A stretch of DNA of 64,000 nucleotides from JAJRTA01 sp965603125 (GTDB lineage Bacteria; Zixibacteria; MSB-5A5; GN15; FEB-12), in NCBI GenBank assembly GCA_965603125.1, contig CBFDBU010000003.1, positions 62,001-126,000 of the forward strand, read 5' to 3'. This document shows, one piece after another, positions 7,238 to 15,457 of this stretch. A model generated the notes under the pieces. The model was not told the origin of the DNA, did not search any database, and saw nothing but the letters and a program-made list of their open reading frames with translations. Both the position numbers and the translations under genes were made by a program. Each line of letters opens with the position of its first letter. Positions within the stretch are counted from its first letter, which is position 1.

Positions 7238-9565
7238 CTACCGCAACAGAACCATCTTCTTCCGGTCGGTGAGTTCACCAGCAGTCAACCGGTAGAAATA
7301 GACCCCGCTGGAGACAACGTTGCGGTTGTCATCCGTCCCGGTCCAGACTACTTCATGAGAACCAGCCGAAAGGGTCTCATCTATGAGCGTGGCGACCCGG
7401 CGGCCCAGCATGTTGTAGACCGTCAGCTTCACGGACTCACGCCGCTCCAGATGAAAGCGGATGGTCGTCGTCGGATTGAAAGGGTTGGGGTAGTTCTGGG
7501 ATAGGCCGAAGGCCATCGGAAGTGTGCCGTGCTCGTCGTCACTGTCACAATCGGAGGCAATTGAAGGCGTGAACCGCTTGCGGGCGGTCAGGTAACCGAC
7601 CTTGACGGCTGAAACCAGGTAGGCCTCACCGATGGAGAAGTCATAGCCGACAGCCGTGTTTCCCTCGTTGTCGGTCTGGTATCGGCCAAGCAACCGGCCC
7701 TGCCGGCTTATGAGAACCTCGCTGCCGGTGACCGGAGTGTCGCCGGAAGCAACATGAACCACAAGACTTCCGTCGTGGAAGGACAAGCGGATGGCCTGCT
7801 CCTGAGGGACCTCGGTGTAGATTCTCAGAGTGGGGTCGCCGTAGAAGTTCTGGCCATAGACGATATCGCGGACGTAGTGGTAGCGTTGCTTGGATTTGTA
7901 CATGGCTTCCACCGCCGGCCGGCCCGGATTCGCAAACAGGGAGTCAAAGAATGCCTTCTGTAGCAAGTGGCTGGAACCCACCCAGCCCCAGCGTGAGTTG
8001 GCCACGAAAGCCACCGCGCCACGGTTCTCCACGCCGAGAAAGGTCTGCACCAAGTTCGGGTTGGGCTGATTGAAAGGCGGTTGATCGAGATCAAAACCGC
8101 CGTTATTGCAGGCCAGGGAATAGTAGAAGGCGCTCCTGCCGTTAGGCGCCAGGTTGCTGACCACGCCGTTGCTGTGCATGGCCGTGTCGGTGGTGAAAAA
8201 CGATTTCGGGAAATGGTTATACCCCGATGTTCGGACATCGAACGTGCCGTCGCTGCCGTGAGAGATTATGTTGACAATCCCGTAACCCGCCGAGAGGGTA
8301 TCAACCAGCTCAAGGGAACCGGCATTGTAAGGAGCCGGGTCGTCACCTCGATCCAGTTCCACGCCGCAGGCGGTGTCGATCCGGAAATGCTCCGGGTAGG
8401 CCGCGGCGATGCGACCGTGCTGTCCGCCGCCGCTGTAGTCGCGCATCTGGTCGGATGAGAAGAAGAAAGCACGGTTCAGGTAGTCGACCTCGCCCTCGCC
8501 CGGATTGGTCTCATAGGCAATCAGCTTGTCGACGTAGCCGGCGATCTCCTCTATGCAGTTGAACGGCAGACGGCCCACATTCAACTCCGGGATGATATCC
8601 GGCAAATCGTCTCCGCGTTCTCCCCACACGCCGTCGTCGTCAACATCCCACTCGCCGGTCAGGTCCGCAAAATACAGATCACAAATCTGCTGATCGCCCA
8701 GGTAGGGGACCTCGTCAGTGGCCCAGTGATAGGCGTAGCGGATCGGCAGTTTGGTTTCGTCACCCGCCAGCAGAACGTATCTTCCGCCTCGGGCATGAAA
8801 CTCCACAAGGTAGGAACGCAGCTTTTCAGCATCGTCCCGGCCGGTGAAAGAAGCAGTTATGTCGTCTATGAGCACGACCTCGGTATTGTAGCCGGTACTG
8901 GTTTTGTAGGACGCCAGGCTGTTCAGCGGCTCGGCAAGCTCGGAGGTGGTGATAATGACGTAGTCGACCACCTCCACCTCGAAATCCCCAAGCGGCGACC
9001 GCGCTGCATATTCGTCCGGCCTCGCTGCGTCGGGGATCTCTGCAAGCAGGTCGGCTTCTGTGACAGTCCGGTCTCCAACGGTGATGACAATTGATCGGTT
9101 GAAAACCGCGTTTCCCTGTTCGTCGATCGTCACCGGGAACACGAGCAAGGAAGCATACCTGTCGCCGCCACACCTACGCTCACCCGCCACAAAGACCGGC
9201 AAGGCGCCGAAACGCTCACCCGGGATGGCGTCTCTTATTCGCTCTGCTTCGGCAACCGAACTGGCGGTGGCGATGTCGGTTAGCGCCTCGGGCAGGTTGA
9301 AACTGCCTATATACTCGTCTTCTACAACAGAGCATTCTACCGAGGCAATCGTCTCCAGACGTCCGAGCCGCAAGTAGAAAGTACGGGCGCCCAGCAGAAT
9401 GGCGGATCCTGCGGCCGTCGGTTCAAAGTCGCTGTAACCCGCGGTATGGTTTTCGGGGATAAATGTCACCCGGGAACGGTCAAAACTAAGCGAAACCGGT
9501 CCGCCTTGCGTCGCGGCGCTGATCAGCAGAATCACCACCATGTATATGCAGAAAGCCCTTTTCAT
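7238..9565 (-). CDS. Secreted gingipain-family (C25) cysteine protease with C-terminal sorting/Ig-like tail
   Basis: The precursor has 775 residues. Residues 1-20 form a signal peptide (MKRAFCIYMVVILLISAATQ). A propeptide-like region follows to about 195; the C25 catalytic domain starts at VDYVIITTSEL. The caspase-like dyad is visible: His436 in NIISHGSDG and Cys486 in YYSLACNNGG. The tail has NYPNPFNPTTTIRF, LTVYNMLGRRVATL, VVWTGTDDN and SGVYFYRL...KKMVLLR, found on many exported FCB-group proteins. It probably cleaves protein outside the cell. A GGAGG ribosome site lies 6 bases before the ATG. The specificity (Arg or Lys) cannot be told. Confidence 0.88.
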   Translation of the reverse strand: MKRAFCIYMVVILLISAATQGGPVSLSFDRSRVTFIPENHTAGYSDFEPTAAGSAILLGARTFYLRLGRLETIASVECSVVEDEYIGSFNLPEALTDIATASSVAEAERIRDAIPGERFGALPVFVAGERRCGGDRYASLLVFPVTIDEQGNAVFNRSIVITVGDRTVTEADLLAEIPDAARPDEYAARSPLGDFEVEVVDYVIITTSELAEPLNSLASYKTSTGYNTEVVLIDDITASFTGRDDAEKLRSYLVEFHARGGRYVLLAGDETKLPIRYAYHWATDEVPYLGDQQICDLYFADLTGEWDVDDDGVWGERGDDLPDIIPELNVGRLPFNCIEEIAGYVDKLIAYETNPGEGEVDYLNRAFFFSSDQMRDYSGGGQHGRIAAAYPEHFRIDTACGVELDRGDDPAPYNAGSLELVDTLSAGYGIVNIISHGSDGTFDVRTSGYNHFPKSFFTTDTAMHSNGVVSNLAPNGRSAFYYSLACNNGGFDLDQPPFNQPNPNLVQTFLGVENRGAVAFVANSRWGWVGSSHLLQKAFFDSLFANPGRPAVEAMYKSKQRYHYVRDIVYGQNFYGDPTLRIYTEVPQEQAIRLSFHDGSLVVHVASGDTPVTGSEVLISRQGRLLGRYQTDNEGNTAVGYDFSIGEAYLVSAVKVGYLTARKRFTPSIASDCDSDDEHGTLPMAFGLSQNYPNPFNPTTTIRFHLERRESVKLTVYNMLGRRVATLIDETLSAGSHEVVWTGTDDNRNVVSSGVYFYRLTAGELTDRKKMVLLR

Positions 9566-9935
9566 CGTATACCTCCGGCGTTTCAGCCTGAACTGTGCCG
9601 AAGAAGCGCAAGAAGGCAGCCGTTGATTAATGAGTCGGCAAGAGCTATCCCTGGGGGCCGTAAGTCGTTGGGTGACAATAAAATGTCGGAATTTGAGGTA
9701 ACCCAGGCAGTGTCCGGCAGAAGAACTCAGAGTCGGATTCTGTGGCGGTGTTTCAACACTGTGGGGTCATGGTTTCTCCACCCTGTGAAATGTTGGAGAA
9801 CGTATGTACCTCCGTACTCACTGGTAATCATGGGCTTAACCACCCACTGATGTTTACATCCCGTTACCGGCTGGCCCGCCGCCGATTAGTAGCAATCTTT
9901 TTTCGCCCCTAAGTGAAAAAACATCTTGACTTTAC
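9566..9935. other. Intergenic region between divergent C25 protease and dcw cluster
   Basis: About 370 bases without a convincing gene. One 7-bp inverted repeat, TTCTCCA (9774-9780) with TGGAGAA (9794-9800), is visible but lacks a T-tract. A -35-like TTGACT occurs at 9926-9931, but no good -10 sits 16-18 bases on, so the mraZ promoter is not assigned with confidence. A 134-codon open frame here (9446-9850) overlaps the protease gene and has no recognisable features. Confidence 0.5.
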
Positions 9936-9984
9936 GTGGGAGAAAGATGTTCTTTTGAGGTAGATTGTAGAGAGAAGTGGGAGA
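9936..9984 (+). promoter_or_regulatory. Candidate MraZ operator: two direct GTGGGAGA repeats
   Basis: GTGGGAGA occurs at 9936-9943 and again at 9977-9984, exactly 41 bases apart (about four helical turns), just ahead of the mraZ ATG at 9987. MraZ proteins are known to bind repeated TGGG/GTGGG elements upstream of their own gene. The second copy also contains the only ribosome-site-like GGGAG, so MraZ binding and translation start would overlap. Confidence 0.5.
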
Positions 9985-9986
9985 TA

Positions 9987-10472
9987 ATGGCACAGCGTGC
10001 AGCCGGTTTTGTCGGTCAGTATCAGACGACTCTGGATGAAAAGGGGCGGTTTGCTCTGCCGGCCAGGTTGCGCGCCGTAAAGGGGCCCTCCGGCAGGATG
10101 CTTCTCGCGGGCAGCCCGATTCTCACCAAGGGGCTGGAGGGGTGTCTGAGTCTCTACCCGGAAGTGGAATGGGAAGAGATTCAGAATCGCCTTTCCTCGC
10201 TCAATTTTACGCAGAAGGATTTTCGGTATTTCTCGCGGCGGTTTTACTCGTCGGCCAGTGGTGTGAAGCTGGATCGCAACGGCAGGATACTGGTGCCGGC
10301 CCATCTCCTGAAGGAGGCCGGGCTTGACCGGGAACTTTTGGTGATAGGCGTCAACCGATGGATTGAAATCTGGAACAGGGAACGTTACAAATATTACCTG
10401 GAGCAGTACGCGGGCAGTTACGAGGAGGTTGCGGAAAGACTGTTCACCGCTCACGGATCAGAGCGGGAGTGA
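9987..10472 (+). CDS. mraZ: Transcriptional regulator MraZ
   Basis: A 161-residue AbrB-fold protein. Two MraZ half-domains are seen: GFVGQYQTTLDEKGRFALPARLRAV (first DxKGR.x.P element) and SGVKLDRNGRILVPAHLLKEAGL (second). The ATG at 9987 is chosen over an in-frame GTG at 9936, because the GTG lies in the putative operator and would add residues with no counterpart in the family. As first gene of the dcw cluster it usually controls that operon and binds the upstream GTGGG repeats. Confidence 0.95.
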   Translation: MAQRAAGFVGQYQTTLDEKGRFALPARLRAVKGPSGRMLLAGSPILTKGLEGCLSLYPEVEWEEIQNRLSSLNFTQKDFRYFSRRFYSSASGVKLDRNGRILVPAHLLKEAGLDRELLVIGVNRWIEIWNRERYKYYLEQYAGSYEEVAERLFTAHGSERE

Positions 10473-11403
10473 TTATGGGCATCGGCCGGTAATGGCCGTC
10501 AAGGTCGTCCAGTTGCTGGTAACGGCTGCCGACGGCGCCTACATTGACCTCACGACGGGTTCGGGTGGACATCTCAGGGTTGCAGCGGAGGCCTTGGAAC
10601 CCTCGGCGCGGTTGTACGGCATAGACAAGGACCCACAGGCCGTAGCCCGAGCCAGAACAAACCTCACCGATTGTCCCCAGCTCAAACAGATAATGCAGGC
10701 TTCCTACGGCGATCTGGTCGCAGTAGCAGGCCGATTGGAGGACAGAGCATTTGACGGCATCCTGCTGGATCTGGGGCTTTCCTCGGTCCAGCTTGACGAT
10801 GCCGGGCGCGGCTTTTCGTTTCGATACGACGGGCCGCTGGATATGCGGTACGATCCGCAGTCGGGCGAACGGAGCGCAGCCGACCTCGTGAACACGCTGG
10901 ACGTGGGAGAGCTGGCTGAGACGATCCGTGATTTCGGTGAAGAGAAACTGGCCGTGAGACTGGCCAGGGCCATCGTCAGGGAAAGACAAGAGAGAATGAT
11001 TCGCACCACCTTCGACCTTGCCCGTATCGTCACCGCTACCATCCCCCCCCCTCACCGGACGAAATCACTGGCGCGCGTCTTCCAAGCCTTTCGGATTGCC
11101 GTCAACCGCGAACTCGACGAGTTGACCGGCGTGCTTCCCGGGGCGCTGTCGCTGCTGAAAGTGGGCGGGCGACTGGCCGTCATTTCGTATCACTCGCTCG
11201 AGGATCGCATTGTCAAGCGATTCTACCAGCGGGAGGCCAAGGGGTGTATCTGTCCCCCTCGCTATCCCGTCTGTGTCTGTGGTCGTGTCCCGCAGATAAA
11301 AATACTCACGCGTCGAGTAGTGGTGTCTGACGCTTCCGAGCGAGAAAGCAATCCGCGCTCGCGTTCGGCCCGGCTTCGGGTGGCGGAGAAGATCATGCCA
11401 TGA
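10429..11403 (+). CDS. rsmH: 16S rRNA (cytosine1402-N4)-methyltransferase RsmH (start uncertain)
   Basis: This S-adenosylmethionine enzyme of the small ribosomal subunit shows DLTTGSGGH, YGIDKDPQAVARA, GILLDLGLSSVQLDD, GPLDMRYD, FQAFRIAVNREL and VISYHSLEDRIVKRF. The conserved N-terminal HxPV element (HRPV) lies at codons 10480-10491, so the ATG at 10492 is too late. The in-frame TTG at 10429 has AGGAGG with no spacer, which is poor. A well-placed ATG at 10475 with GGGAG five bases upstream is one base out of frame. The coordinates given are the shortest in-frame start that keeps HRPV. The C-terminus overlaps ftsL by four bases. Confidence 0.9.
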   Translation: MRKDCSPLTDQSGSDYGHRPVMAVKVVQLLVTAADGAYIDLTTGSGGHLRVAAEALEPSARLYGIDKDPQAVARARTNLTDCPQLKQIMQASYGDLVAVAGRLEDRAFDGILLDLGLSSVQLDDAGRGFSFRYDGPLDMRYDPQSGERSAADLVNTLDVGELAETIRDFGEEKLAVRLARAIVRERQERMIRTTFDLARIVTATIPPPHRTKSLARVFQAFRIAVNRELDELTGVLPGALSLLKVGGRLAVISYHSLEDRIVKRFYQREAKGCICPPRYPVCVCGRVPQIKILTRRVVVSDASERESNPRSRSARLRVAEKIMP

Positions 11404-11888
11404 GAAAGCCGGTCCGAAAGTTCAAGGAAACGCTCGACATTCGTTCGTCGATTCTCGTCCGGGTGCGCTCGCATCGCTACTTTCCGGTTTCCCTTCTGAT
11501 AACGGTCTTTCTTATGGCTTCCGTTATCCACATCTGGCAGCGGGTCAGGGTCCTCGAGCTGGTCAGAGAAGTGTCGGAACTCAAGGCGCACAAAACCGCC
11601 CTGGCCGATGACGCCACCCGGCTCAACGCGGAGATTGCCACTCTCTCGATGGCCGGCCGTGTCGAGAAGTATGCCCGCGATACTTTAGGGCTGACGCCCC
11701 TGTCCGCGGAGCGCCTCTTCAGTCTGGTCAGGAAGGAGAAAGCCTGCGAGCTGGATGATCTGACGGCGGTGCTCCAGGCCATCGAACGCGTCACGGAACA
11801 TATGCCGGTCATCTCTGAGACTCGTGCCTCAGCGGGCGAGTTGCCGCCGGTCAGGATTGACTCCGCCGGCGTTGGAGCGACCAGATGA
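11400..11888 (+). CDS. ftsL: FtsL-like cell division protein
   Basis: A 162-residue bitopic protein: short basic N-terminus, one membrane segment (SLLITVFLMASVIHIW, about residues 29-45), then a coiled-coil-like stretch (VLELVREVSELKAHKTALADDATRLNAEIATL) followed by YARDTLGLTPLSAERLFSLV, which fits the FtsL/DivIC element after the coiled coil. Position between rsmH and the penicillin-binding protein gene is the standard place for ftsL. Sequence similarity in this family is low, so the call rests on topology plus synteny. It would scaffold FtsI/FtsW with FtsQ and FtsB at the septum. Confidence 0.8.
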   Translation: MRKPVRKFKETLDIRSSILVRVRSHRYFPVSLLITVFLMASVIHIWQRVRVLELVREVSELKAHKTALADDATRLNAEIATLSMAGRVEKYARDTLGLTPLSAERLFSLVRKEKACELDDLTAVLQAIERVTEHMPVISETRASAGELPPVRIDSAGVGATR

Positions 11889-13963
11889 GACTGACCCGTC
11901 AGCAGCGTATTCGCTTCGGAATCCTGTTCGTGGTGGTGGCGCTGTTTCTGGTCGCCATAGCCGGGCGGCTGGTGCATCTTCAGGTGTTCAATCACTCCCG
12001 CTACAGCGAGATCGTCGAGGGGCAATCCGCCGGTGAAGTCGTCATTCCCGCGGCCCGGGGTCTCATCTATGATCGCAATGGCTTGGTGGTCGCCGAAAAT
12101 ATCGCGCGATCGTCTCTTTACGCCTATCCGGCCGGCAAAAGTGAGTTGGGGCGGGTAGAGCATTACGTGGAAGAGCTTCTCGGCCTTGAGTCGGGGACGG
12201 CGCGGGCCAGGTTCGGTCTTGCGCCCCGTCGTTTTCGCTGGATCAGACGGAACCTTGACGATGAACTGGCGGCAGCGATAGCGGCTGATGCTCCGCGCGG
12301 ACTGTACCTGCGGGAGGAAAACAGGCGATCTTATCCGTTCGGGCTGGTCGGCAAACAGATTCTCGGTTTCACCGATATCGACAACTGCGGGCAGTCGGGC
12401 CTGGAACTGGTGTGTGACTCGTCGTTGGCGGGGAAACACGGGGTGGCCGATGTCCGACGCGACGGTCTGCGCAATACTTTCCGGGTCAATGAAAAGGCGC
12501 TGCTCAAACCGGTTCCCGGTCGCGCGGTCGTTCTCACGGTTGATTGGCGCCTTCAGCAGATTGTCGAAGAGGAACTTCGCGCTGCGGTGCAGGAGCACAA
12601 CGCCAGGTTAGGGATGGCCGTGTTCCTTGACTGCAACAACGGAGACATCATTGCCATGGCCCATTTCGATCCCGAGGAACCGAATCCGGAAAGGCCGACC
12701 AAGCTTCGTGCGGTGTCGGATCAGTTTGAACCGGGCTCGGTGTTCAAAGTCATCAGCGCGGCGGGGCTGCTTGACGCCGGACTGATCGATTTCGCGGACT
12801 CGGTTTTCTGTGAAGAGGGCCGGTGGCGCGTCTGCGGGCGGACTCTGCATGATGACAAGAAGCTCGGCTGGCTGCGTTTTCGGGACGTGATGGAACTGTC
12901 GAGCAACATCGGTCTGGCCAAGCTGGTCCTGCCGCTGGGGGGTGAACAGTTGTATGAGACTGCTCGGCGGTTCGGAATGGGTCGCAAACTCAGAGTCGGT
13001 CTGCCGGGCGAGGTCCGAGGCCGGCTGGCTTCGCCGGAGCGGTGGTCCGACTATAACGTGGCGGCGCTGGGGATGGGTCACTCGGTTGCCGTCAACGCCG
13101 CGCAGATGGCGGCTGCGACGGCCGCTATCGCCAACGGCGGTGAGTTACTGCGCCCACGACTTGTCCTGGGCTGCGTGGATGACGACGGCTATGTCACCGG
13201 CAGGCAGAAGCGTGAATTGATCGCGCGTGTCACGAAAGAATCATCGGCCGACACGCTTCGGGCCGTGCTGCGCGGTGTTGTCGAAAGGGGAACCGCCACT
13301 CCCGTCAACTCACCGGTGGTGAAAATCGCGGGCAAGACCGGCACGGCGGAGATCCCCGACCTGGAGAACCGGTGCTATTTCAAAAACAAGTTTATGGCCA
13401 GTTTTGCAGGATTCTTCCCGTTCGAGCGGCCGCTGGTGGCGGGTATCGTCGTTCTGACAGAACCTCACCCGATCCAGTACGGCGGGTGGACGGCGGGGCC
13501 GGCCTTCCGCAAGATCGCCGAGAGATACACGGTTTTGAATCCCGATTTCATTGCCGTACCGGAAAGGACGCTGGTGGAACGCGGAGGCGAGTTCGAGAAT
13601 ACGGTTGAAGTGCCGGACTTCCTCGGACGCCGCATGGAACGGGCTCGCCTGCTGGCTATGAAAAAGGGTGTCAAACTGCGGCGCAACGCGGAGGAGGGAC
13701 AGGTTGTCTGGCAATTCCCGGTCGCCGATCGGCTGGTCATGAAAGGAGACGAGATTTTGGTGGCGGTCGCCGAGCGGGAGGAGACCCAACCGAGGATGCC
13801 GGATCTGAAGGGCCTTTCCGTTCGTGAGGCATCCGCTTTCCTGGATTTCGTCGGATCACGTTTCGAGATAGAGGGCCGCGGGCGTGTGGTTCATCAGTCA
13901 ATCCGCCCGGGACAGGTAATATCGGAAAAATCAGTGTGTCGGCTAAGGTGCCGGGCAACGTAG
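11885..13963 (+). CDS. ftsI: Septal peptidoglycan transpeptidase (FtsI/PBP2B type) with two PASTA domains
   Basis: A 692-residue class B penicillin-binding protein. Membrane anchor about residues 11-28; dimerisation domain with IPAARGLIYDRNG; transpeptidase domain with catalytic Ser285 (SVFK, 285-288), SSN 339-341 and KTG 484-486. The C-terminus holds two PASTA repeats (VEVPDFLGRRMERARLLAMKKG and MPDLKGLSVREASAFLDFVG), more typical of Gram-positive and FCB-group homologues than of E. coli FtsI. It cross-links septal peptidoglycan together with FtsW, encoded downstream. The ATG overlaps the ftsL stop. Confidence 0.95.
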   Translation: MRLTRQQRIRFGILFVVVALFLVAIAGRLVHLQVFNHSRYSEIVEGQSAGEVVIPAARGLIYDRNGLVVAENIARSSLYAYPAGKSELGRVEHYVEELLGLESGTARARFGLAPRRFRWIRRNLDDELAAAIAADAPRGLYLREENRRSYPFGLVGKQILGFTDIDNCGQSGLELVCDSSLAGKHGVADVRRDGLRNTFRVNEKALLKPVPGRAVVLTVDWRLQQIVEEELRAAVQEHNARLGMAVFLDCNNGDIIAMAHFDPEEPNPERPTKLRAVSDQFEPGSVFKVISAAGLLDAGLIDFADSVFCEEGRWRVCGRTLHDDKKLGWLRFRDVMELSSNIGLAKLVLPLGGEQLYETARRFGMGRKLRVGLPGEVRGRLASPERWSDYNVAALGMGHSVAVNAAQMAAATAAIANGGELLRPRLVLGCVDDDGYVTGRQKRELIARVTKESSADTLRAVLRGVVERGTATPVNSPVVKIAGKTGTAEIPDLENRCYFKNKFMASFAGFFPFERPLVAGIVVLTEPHPIQYGGWTAGPAFRKIAERYTVLNPDFIAVPERTLVERGGEFENTVEVPDFLGRRMERARLLAMKKGVKLRRNAEEGQVVWQFPVADRLVMKGDEILVAVAEREETQPRMPDLKGLSVREASAFLDFVGSRFEIEGRGRVVHQSIRPGQVISEKSVCRLRCRAT

Positions 13964-13972
13964 GAGGCAGCT

Positions 13973-15457
13973 ATCAAACTCGGGGACTTGATCAAAGGAA
14001 TTGAACAAGCCAGGCTTGACGGTGACCCGCAAACCGAGATAGAGAACCTGCAGTACGATTCGCGTCTGATTAAGAAAAACGGCCTGTTTGTGGCGGTCAC
14101 TGGCTTTGAGCGGGACGGCTACGATTTCGTGGACGACGCCGGAGCCAGGGGAGCCGTGGCGGTGATGGGCGAGCGCGATAAGTGTGACGGGATTGTCAAC
14201 CATGTGACGGTACCGAATGTCAGAAAGGCGCTGGCCGATGTTTCGGCAATGTTCTACGGTTTCCCCGGGACGAAGATCAAAGTCTGCGGCGTCACCGGCA
14301 CCAACGGCAAGACTACCACCTGCCACCTGATCAAGCGTGTTCTCGAAGCGCGCAGCAAGACGGCCGGGCTGGTTTCATCCGTCATTTACGACACCGGCGG
14401 GGAGACATTTCCGGCGGAGAGAACGACCCCGGAGTCGCTCGACCTGCAGCGGCTGCTGCTCCTGATGAAGGAGAACAACTGCGTCAACGCCGTCATTGAG
14501 GTTTCCTCGCACGCAATCGAACTGCACCGGATCGACAATGTCAACTTCCGCGTCGTTGTCTACACCAACATCTCGCGCGATCATCTTGACTTCCACAAGA
14601 CCATGGAGAGCTATCTCGATACAAAAGGGAAGCTTCTGAAAAAGCTCGAAGGTCCGCTGTCCTACGCCGTAATAAACCTTGATGTCCCGGAGTTCCGCCG
14701 CTTTTTCGGGGACTTCAGTTCATCGTACATCAGTTATTCGCTCAGTGACTCCTCGGCCGATGTCTACTGCGCCACTTACAAGATAGAGCCGGGGCGGACG
14801 GTCTTCGACCTCGTAACGCCAATGGGGATTCGCACCGTAGACTTCCCGTTGCCGGGGAAGTTCAATCTGATGAACGGCCTGGCGGCGGCCTCAGCCGGAC
14901 TGGCCAGCGGAGTCGATCTTGATAATATCGTCAAGGGACTCGAGGCCGGGCAGCCGGTGCCCGGACGGTTCCACCACCTCGATACGGGGCAGCCGTTTAC
15001 AGTCTACATTGACTATGCGCACACGCCGGATGCAATTGTGAGGCTGTGCGAGGCAGCTCGGGAGATGTCCGACGGCAGGCTGCTGATCTTGTTCGGTTGC
15101 GGCGGAGATCGTGACAAGGGGAAACGCCCCATGATGGGTGAAGCGGCCACCAAAGCCGCCGACTTCGCAGTAGTCACGTCGGACAATCCACGCCGCGAGG
15201 ATCCGATGGCGATTATCGAGGATATCAGACCCGGTCTGGAAGGCGACCATTACGAGATTATCGCCGACCGCAGCGAAGCCATAGCCGCCATCCTCAGGAA
15301 AGCAGAAAGCGGTGACATAGTCCTTCTGGCCGGCAAGGGAGCCGAGGACTATCAGGAAATTGGCGCTGAGCGAACCCCCTTCAGCGATGAGCAGGAGGCC
15401 CGCAGGGTTCTCGGTGACATGGGCTTTACCGGCCCGATGAAAGATGAGGAGCGTTGA
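13973..15457 (+). CDS. murE: UDP-MurNAc-L-Ala-D-Glu:meso-diaminopimelate ligase MurE (apparent ATC start)
   Basis: Adds meso-diaminopimelate to the nucleotide precursor. Seen: YDSRLIKKNGLFVAV, P-loop GVTGTNGKTTTCH, HAIELHRIDNVNF, YTNISRDHLDFHKT, DYAHTPDA and the specificity motif DNPRREDP, whose DNPR marks diaminopimelate rather than lysine. The best ribosome site in the junction is AGGAGG at 13962-13967. Five bases on sits ATC AAA CTC GGG GAC, giving (M)KLGDLIKGI, a normal MurE N-terminus. No ATG or GTG exists between the upstream stop (13961-13963) and the in-frame TTG at 13988, which lies 20 bases from that site. I therefore place the start at the ATC (494 residues); the TTG is the fallback (489 residues). 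Confidence 0.93.
   Translation: MKLGDLIKGIEQARLDGDPQTEIENLQYDSRLIKKNGLFVAVTGFERDGYDFVDDAGARGAVAVMGERDKCDGIVNHVTVPNVRKALADVSAMFYGFPGTKIKVCGVTGTNGKTTTCHLIKRVLEARSKTAGLVSSVIYDTGGETFPAERTTPESLDLQRLLLLMKENNCVNAVIEVSSHAIELHRIDNVNFRVVVYTNISRDHLDFHKTMESYLDTKGKLLKKLEGPLSYAVINLDVPEFRRFFGDFSSSYISYSLSDSSADVYCATYKIEPGRTVFDLVTPMGIRTVDFPLPGKFNLMNGLAAASAGLASGVDLDNIVKGLEAGQPVPGRFHHLDTGQPFTVYIDYAHTPDAIVRLCEAAREMSDGRLLILFGCGGDRDKGKRPMMGEAATKAADFAVVTSDNPRREDPMAIIEDIRPGLEGDHYEIIADRSEAIAAILRKAESGDIVLLAGKGAEDYQEIGAERTPFSDEQEARRVLGDMGFTGPMKDEER

Noticed and set aside
9446..9850. Open frame of 134 codons ahead of mraZ
   Set aside because: It overlaps the start of the C25 protease gene, has no ribosome site and its translation has no recognisable pattern.
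9926..9966. TTGACT...TAGATT as mraZ promoter
   Set aside because: The spacer is 29 bases, far too long; no better -10 is found, so no promoter is called.
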